Source: Acidobacteriota bacterium (GTDB lineage Bacteria > Acidobacteriota > Vicinamibacteria > Vicinamibacterales > UBA8438). From it: 33,142 nucleotides of DNA. The stretch is taken from the NCBI GenBank assembly GCA_015659035.1, contig DQNS01000137.1:1-33142 (forward strand). Direction: 5' to 3'. The translations under genes were made by a program, and so were the position numbers. Below the pieces are notes generated by a model, which did not search any database, was not told the DNA's origin, and saw only the letters and a list, made by a program, of their open reading frames with translations. Each line of letters begins with the position of its first letter. Positions within the stretch are counted from its first letter, which is position 1. This document shows, piece by piece, positions 29,944 through 33,142 of the stretch.

Positions 29944-30114
29944 GTGGCCCGTGTCATGAATACGGCCGCATTCGGTCGCCGATGCATCCCGCAAGCCCGG
30001 CGCTCGGCTTCTCGTCAGCGGGGTCGAATACTGCCGGTCTGCTCCCTCCTCGCGTCTTGCGGGGCGGGCGCCTCGACGTCCTCGGTGCATGGCCGTATTC
30101 ATGACGCGGGCCAC
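29944..30114. repeat. Repeat element A (MITE-like) between methyltransferase and sulfite reductase genes
   Basis: A 171-bp element with 24-bp terminal inverted repeats with one mismatch: 29944-29967 (gtggcccgtgtcatgaatac...) and 30091-30114. The right end lies immediately next to the stop codon of the methyltransferase gene (30115-30117). The 92 bp from 30023 to 30114 are about 88% identical to element B (31625-31716). It carries no gene. Its transcript would fold into a long stem between two operon cistrons. Confidence 0.8.
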
Positions 30115-30897
30115 CTACGATTCGGCGGCGCCGGTCGCCACGTCGACCGGCTCGTCGGTTTGAGGCGCAGCTTCGCTAAGCACCGCGTGCAGATTGACGA
30201 CGTCCCCGATGACGATCGTGCCGGGTGCGTCGGCATCGGTTGCGCCCGGTGCCGTCCCCAGGTGTCCTAGGGTGCCGACCCACGTGCGCGCGCGTGGTGT
30301 CGCCGCCGCGAACACGACGGCGGCGGCCGTGTCGGCGGGCCACCCGCGTTCGATCAGACAGGCCGCGACCGCACCGCGGTGCGCCAGCCCCATCAGCACG
30401 ATGACCGTCAGCGTCCCCGGGTCGAGCGAGCTCAGCACCGGTCGAAAGCTCGACTCGTCGTGCCCCGACACGACGACGAATCCCGAGGCCAGCCCGCGGT
30501 GGGTGACCGGGATCCCGGCCAACGCCGGCGCGGCGACCGCCGTCGTCAGGCCCTGCACCACCTCGAACGGGACACCGGCTGTTTGAAGCGCGAGCGCTTC
30601 TTCGCCACCGCGGCCGAGCACATACGGGTCACCACATTTCAGCCGCACCACGCGGCGTCCCCGGCGCGCCGCTCGCACCATGACCCGGGTGATCGTGTCC
30701 TGACGCACCGACCGGCGGCCGGCGCGCTTGCCGACCGAGAACCGTTGCGCTCGGTCGGCGAGGGCGACCACCTCGGGGGCCACCAGTGCGTCATAGAGCA
30801 CCAGGTCGGCCGCCCGGAGGCGGTCGAGTGCCCGGATGGTCAGGAGGTCCGGGTCTCCGGGCCCGGCGCCGACAAGCGAGACGAATCCCTTGGTCAT
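30115..30897 (-). CDS. cobA: Uroporphyrinogen-III C-methyltransferase
   Basis: A 260-aa SAM-dependent methyltransferase making precorrin-2, the first step from uroporphyrinogen III to siroheme. Motifs: SLVGAGPGDPDLLTIRAL (7-24), VVRLKCGDPYVLGRGGEE (83-100) and VVQGLTTAVAAPALAGIPVT (113-132), followed by HRG. There is no dehydrogenase/chelatase domain; that is encoded by the gene just before it (8-bp gap), so the CysG functions are split. The ATG start is at 30897. The last 25 residues, rich in Ala/Asp/Glu, are likely flexible. Placed next to sulfite reductase, it should serve siroheme rather than cobalamin production. Confidence 0.93.
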   Translation of the reverse strand: MTKGFVSLVGAGPGDPDLLTIRALDRLRAADLVLYDALVAPEVVALADRAQRFSVGKRAGRRSVRQDTITRVMVRAARRGRRVVRLKCGDPYVLGRGGEEALALQTAGVPFEVVQGLTTAVAAPALAGIPVTHRGLASGFVVVSGHDESSFRPVLSSLDPGTLTVIVLMGLAHRGAVAACLIERGWPADTAAAVVFAAATPRARTWVGTLGHLGTAPGATDADAPGTIVIGDVVNLHAVLSEAAPQTDEPVDVATGAAES

Positions 30898-30905
30898 CAC
30901 GACTG

Positions 30906-31478
30906 CTACCGATCTGCGTAGAGACCAGCCAGCGCGCGTAAGAGCAGTGGCCGCCGCTGGTCCATCGGCACGCCGGTGAGGGTCCACTCGGCGCGCTGGT
31001 CTCGGGCGACCGACATCCACCGCTCCACCTCCGCCTCGGGCAGCAGCGTCTCGAGCGCCTGGCGGATGAGCCCGGCGAGCGCCGGCGCCCGGCCGTCGGT
31101 CGAGATCGCCACCGTCACGCCGCCGCGGCGCACCACGCCTCCGAGATAGACGCTGGCGTGCTGCGGGTCGTCCACGGCGTTGACGAAGACGCGCCGGGTC
31201 TGGGCCGCCTCCGCCACGGCGCGGTTGACCGCGCGTGGCGCGGCCGCCACCGCCAGCCACGCGTCGTCGAGGTCGGACGCCTCGAAGGGACGGCGGCGTA
31301 TCGTCACCCCGCTCCCGGCGATCTCCGGCGTCACCTCAGGCGCGACCACCGTGACCCGAGCGTCGGCATCGAGCAAGGCGCGTAGCTTGGCGGTCGCGAC
31401 CGATCCGCCCCCGACGATGACGACGGCACGGTCGGCCAGCTTCAGGAACACCGGGAACAGAGGTGCAGCCGCGCTCAT
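30906..31478 (-). CDS. Precorrin-2 dehydrogenase/sirohydrochlorin ferrochelatase (CysG N-terminal/Met8 type)
   Basis: A 190-aa bifunctional enzyme that oxidises precorrin-2 with NAD and inserts iron to make siroheme. The NAD motif is AVVIVGGGSVATAKLRALL (18-36). NAVDDP in the middle holds the expected catalytic aspartate, and GRAPALAGLIRQ follows. The C-terminal helical part is short. The ATG at 31478 gives MSAAAPLFPVFLKL, the usual beginning; a GTG at 31493 would add five residues. It is separated from cysH by a 238-bp gap holding repeat element B, and from the methyltransferase by 8 bp. A matching protein in Bacillus is YlnF/SirC. Confidence 0.9.
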   Translation of the reverse strand: MSAAAPLFPVFLKLADRAVVIVGGGSVATAKLRALLDADARVTVVAPEVTPEIAGSGVTIRRRPFEASDLDDAWLAVAAAPRAVNRAVAEAAQTRRVFVNAVDDPQHASVYLGGVVRRGGVTVAISTDGRAPALAGLIRQALETLLPEAEVERWMSVARDQRAEWTLTGVPMDQRRPLLLRALAGLYADR

Positions 31479-31551
31479 GTCGTGTCCCGCCACGTGGTTC
31501 GCGAAATGACTTCCGGGCGGCCGAGCTCGCTGCCCATCGGGACTGCGCGAG

Positions 31552-31716
31552 GCTTAGGGCCCACGCAAGAACCACTTCCCATTTTCGGCCGCCGCTGCAT
31601 CCCGTCTGGCGGCGTTGCTCGTCGGTCGAATACTGCCCGTTTGCTCCCTCCTCGCGCCTTGCGGAGCGAGCGCCTCGACGCCCTCGGTGCGTGGCCGCAT
31701 TTATGACACGGACCAC
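31552..31716. repeat. Repeat element B, related to element A, directly after the cysH stop
   Basis: The 92 bp from 31625 to 31716 match element A at about 88%, mostly transitions, and the similarity continues leftwards with gaps to cttaggggccc-like sequence at about 31552. The right end abuts the cysH stop codon (31717-31719) with zero bases between, as in element A. The left terminal repeat has decayed, so the copy is no longer a good hairpin. No gene inside; the short open frames in it are the same spurious peptides as in element A. Confidence 0.75.
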
Positions 31717-32466
31717 TCAGTAGCTCGGACCGGCATTCTGCTCGAGTGGTGCGGCGACCATCGGCGCATGAAGGCCGCACTCGGTCTTGGGCGCGCCACG
31801 CCAGCGACCCGCCCGGTCGTCCTCGCCCACGGCCGCGGCGCTGGTGCAGGGCAGACACCCGATGCTCGGGTACCCACGGTCGTGCAGCGGGTTGTAGGGC
31901 ACGTCGTTCTGGAGCAGATGAGACCAAACCTCCTGCTTGGTCCAGCGGACGAGCGGGTTCACCTTGCCAAGACCGAACTTCGCGTCCCACTCGACCGCGA
32001 GCGCGCCGGCGCGGCCCGCCGTCTGGTCCCGTCGGATGGCGGTGATCCACGCGTCGAACCCGCTGAGCTCCGCCACGAGCGGGCTGACCTTGCGCAGCTC
32101 GCAACACCGATCGGCGTGGCGGGTCCAGAGCTCAGCGCCGTGGGTCGCCGCCTGCTCATCGACGGTATGCTCGGGGTGCACGCCGCGGATCGTGAGCGCG
32201 TATCGTTCCTCGAGACGCCGCCAGAGGTCGTAGGTCTCCGGAAACAGGAGCCCCGTATCGAGCGTGAAGATGTCTATCTGGAGACGATGCCGCCCGATCA
32301 GGTCGATCAACAGGCAGCCCTCCGCGCCGAACCCCGTGGCGAAGGTCAGCCGTGACCCGAACCCGTCGGCGGCCCACTGCAGGATCTCGAGCGGGGTCGC
32401 CGTCTCGAGCGCCCGGCCCGATTCGGCCAGCTCGGCGGGGTCGGATCGCGTGAGGATCGCAGTCAT
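31717..32466 (-). CDS. cysH: Assimilatory adenylylsulfate (APS) reductase, [4Fe-4S] type
   Basis: A 249-aa reductase turning APS into sulfite and AMP using thioredoxin. The cluster-binding pairs C121-C122 (DRCCELRK) and C204-C207 (IGCLPCT) are present, which marks the APS-specific form; PAPS reductases lack them. The catalytic cysteine is C230 in KTECGLH. The nucleotide site includes FATGFGAEG (42-50) and IFTLDTGLLFPET (66-78). ATG at 32466 with aggag upstream; in-frame sequence back to 32907 is not used. It is the second gene of the operon, 17 bp after DUF2061. ATP sulfurylase genes are not in the window. The stop codon is followed immediately by repeat element B. Confidence 0.95.
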   Translation of the reverse strand: MTAILTRSDPAELAESGRALETATPLEILQWAADGFGSRLTFATGFGAEGCLLIDLIGRHRLQIDIFTLDTGLLFPETYDLWRRLEERYALTIRGVHPEHTVDEQAATHGAELWTRHADRCCELRKVSPLVAELSGFDAWITAIRRDQTAGRAGALAVEWDAKFGLGKVNPLVRWTKQEVWSHLLQNDVPYNPLHDRGYPSIGCLPCTSAAAVGEDDRAGRWRGAPKTECGLHAPMVAAPLEQNAGPSY

Positions 32467-32483
32467 TCCTGCTCCTGATGCGG

Positions 32484-32735
32484 CTACGCCTCCGCTGGTC
32501 CGGTCGTACTGCCAGCGAGGCGGTCGATTGGTTGGCGCCCGACGTTCAGCCGATTCCAGAGTCGCTCGTGGACGAAGTAGAGCGCTATCTTGGTGACGGC
32601 CTCGATCATCCCGACGGTCACCGCGATGCCCAACTCGCCCGTAAACGCGTAGACCAGCAGCGCCGTGGTCAACGTGGCGATGATTCGCCACGAGACCGCC
32701 TTGAGCACCGAGCGCATCGGCGATTCTTTGAACAT
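32484..32735 (-). CDS. DUF2061 family small membrane protein
   Basis: An 83-aa protein with two hydrophobic segments, about residues 15-31 (RIIATLTTALLVYAFTG) and 35-55 (IAVTVGMIEAVTKIALYFVH), ending in HERLWNRL. The pattern AVSWRIIATLTT...GMIEAVTKIALYFVHERLW is the DUF2061 signature. Members are often found beside or fused to sulfate-assimilation genes, and their function is unknown. The ATG at 32735 has agagga upstream; further upstream in-frame sequence would run into the terminator. It is the first full gene behind the polycysteine leader and terminator, 17 bp before cysH, so it should respond to cysteine supply. Transport or membrane positioning of the pathway is a guess. Confidence 0.8.
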   Translation of the reverse strand: MFKESPMRSVLKAVSWRIIATLTTALLVYAFTGELGIAVTVGMIEAVTKIALYFVHERLWNRLNVGRQPIDRLAGSTTGPAEA

Positions 32736-32778
32736 CGTAATCCTCTGGTCTGTCGAGTCCGAACGTGCCGTCACGCAC

Positions 32779-32812
32779 AAAAAAAGCCCGGGGGCTACGT
32801 GGCTCCCGGGCT
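32779..32812 (-). terminator. Intrinsic terminator of the cysteine attenuator
   Basis: On the minus strand, agcccggg pairs with cccgggct (32812-32805 with 32792-32785), with a partly paired loop, directly followed by seven Us (32785-32779). It lies after the leader ORF stop (32853) and 44 bp before the DUF2061 start, so it can stop transcription ahead of the operon. Confidence 0.85.
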
Positions 32813-32892
32813 TCTGGTCTCGCGCCGTTCTTGTCAGTCTGTGTTGTGATACCTAGCGCGTCACGACCGTCAGCTTGGGGGCCCGGAGGGCC
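32801..32892 (-). promoter_or_regulatory. Alternative hairpins of the attenuator (protector and antiterminator)
   Basis: Protector hairpin: ggccc (32892-32888) with gggcc (32884-32880), loop of three, starting 5 nt after the last Cys codon. Antiterminator: ctccgggc (32888-32881) can pair with gcccgggag (32811-32803), the terminator's 5' arm, with a 1-nt bulge. The two are mutually exclusive, as needed for attenuation. Confidence 0.6.
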
Positions 32893-32939
32893 TCCATACA
32901 ACAGCAACAGTTAGCGGCTCGGGCGCGGATGATCACAAC
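32843..32939 (-). promoter_or_regulatory. Long-range inverted repeat enclosing the leader ORF
   Basis: gttgtgat at the leader start (32939-32932 on the minus strand) is perfectly complementary to atcacaac just after the leader stop (32850-32843). Pairing would cover the GTG start codon. Confidence 0.5.
32853..32936 (-). CDS. Polycysteine leader peptide of the sulfur operon (27 aa)
   Basis: Short frame from GTG 32936 to TAG 32853, sequence VIIRARAANCCCCMEALRAP followed by KLTVVTR. Four consecutive cysteine codons (TGT TGC TGT TGT, 32909-32898) sit ten codons in. It precedes an intrinsic terminator and a sulfate-assimilation operon, so it is best read as a ribosome-stalling sensor of charged Cys-tRNA rather than a working protein. 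Polycysteine leader ORFs ahead of sulfur genes are known in mycobacteria. The predicted promoter (TTGACG-18-TACAAA) places the transcript start 3-4 nt before the GTG, so translation may be near-leaderless; a gaagg lies before it but inside the promoter-start interval. Longer in-frame sequence reaching 33056 would cross the promoter and is rejected. Confidence 0.75.
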   Translation of the reverse strand: MIIRARAANCCCCMEALRAPKLTVVTR

Positions 32940-32945
32940 CCCTTC

Positions 32946-32975
32946 TTTGTACCCCGCTGAGGCGGGATTCGTCAA
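32946..32975 (-). promoter_or_regulatory. Promoter of the sulfur operon with an internal dyad
   Basis: TTGACG (32975-32970) and TACAAA (32951-32946), 18 bp apart. The spacer contains a dyad, cccgc-tgag-gcggg (32953-32966), which could be a repressor site overlapping the promoter. Confidence 0.55.
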
Positions 32976-33052
32976 GCGCTCCACGACGGAACAGCACAGG
33001 GACCTCAGAGACCGGGGGCGCCGTCGCATACCCTGGAGCCGTCGATCACACG

Positions 33053-33142
33053 TCACCGCAGATACCCCAGGCTGCGCAACCGGTCCAGCTCGTCGGCCGA
33101 CAGTGTGTCGGCCAGCTCCGCGTCGGCCGGCAGCCGCGCCGC
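33053..33142 (-). CDS. C-terminal end of a gene, probably a sulfatase (partial)
   Basis: The last 29 codons of a gene entering from the right edge. The ending ELDRLRSLGYLR is typical of the C-terminus of sulfatase-family proteins (LRxLGYL), after a hydrophilic stretch of Asp/Glu/Leu. The rest is outside the window. A sulfatase next to sulfate assimilation would be sensible but is unproven. Confidence 0.45.
   Translation of the reverse strand, partial: AARLPADAELADTLSADELDRLRSLGYLR

Noticed and set aside
29332-30104. Frames reading through the repeat elements (peptides such as GRILPVCSLLASCG and SNTAGLLPPRVL)
   Set aside because: The similarity between them comes from the DNA repeats A and B, with no start signals or coding pattern.
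32779-32945. SAM or other sulfur riboswitch in the sulfur operon leader
   Set aside because: No conserved SAM core was seen. The Cys codons and competing hairpins explain the leader better.
32853-33056. A 67-aa protein containing the Cys run
   Set aside because: It would start before the predicted promoter. The 27-codon GTG-started part is the better reading.

Overview
The window is a GC-rich, tightly packed bacterial chromosome segment. Almost all genes lie on the minus strand, and only three convincing genes (5111, 9317, 9716) are on the plus strand. The gene content suggests Acidobacteriota of the Vicinamibacteria type: a PEGA-domain membrane protein, trehalose synthase with a DUF5752 partner, a sulfatase-like C-terminus, and a NifA-like activator without nif genes. 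This assignment is inference, because no rRNA gene or other phylogenetic marker is present. I saw no tRNA, rRNA, CRISPR array, phage gene or transposase gene.

Layout. (1) 1-793: 5' part of a PEGA-domain membrane protein that runs off the left edge. (2) 807-4937: a lysine/diaminopimelate operon read leftwards, tandem-ACT protein - dapB - dapA - dapD - dapE-like, behind a perfect TATAAT box at 4989-4994. (3) 5111-10702: mixed metabolism, with a quinone oxidoreductase, a trehalose cluster (amidohydrolase - DUF5752 - treT), a small membrane SEC-C protein and an aldo/keto reductase. (4) 10988-26906: a 16-kb nitrogen-assimilation block, all on the minus strand: LysR regulator - gltB - gltD, a NifA-like sigma-54 activator, glnK - PII fragment - amtB, and glnD - glnB - glnA. 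A good sigma-54 promoter lies upstream of glnK. (5) 27029-32936: an assimilatory sulfate/sulfite operon: polycysteine leader ORF - intrinsic terminator - DUF2061 - cysH (APS reductase type) - siroheme dehydrogenase/chelatase - uroporphyrinogen methyltransferase - nitrite/sulfite reductase - unknown 204-aa protein. (6) 33053-33142: C-terminal end of another gene, probably a sulfatase.

How the genes work together. Block 4 takes up ammonium (AmtB/GlnK), fixes it as glutamine (GlnA) and glutamate (GltBD), and senses nitrogen through GlnD acting on two PII proteins. Block 5 reduces APS to sulfite (CysH) and sulfite to sulfide (siroheme reductase), and it makes the siroheme cofactor from uroporphyrinogen III. 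Its leader has the layout of a cysteine-sensing transcription attenuator: four consecutive Cys codons, a competing hairpin, a possible antiterminator and a U-tract terminator.

The most interesting unexplained structures are that attenuator; two about 165-175-bp repeats that each begin exactly at the base after a stop codon inside the sulfur operon; a 31-codon PII C-terminal fragment between glnK and amtB with its Shine-Dalgarno in a hairpin loop; and a family of 7-bp tandem repeats scattered through the intergenic spacers.
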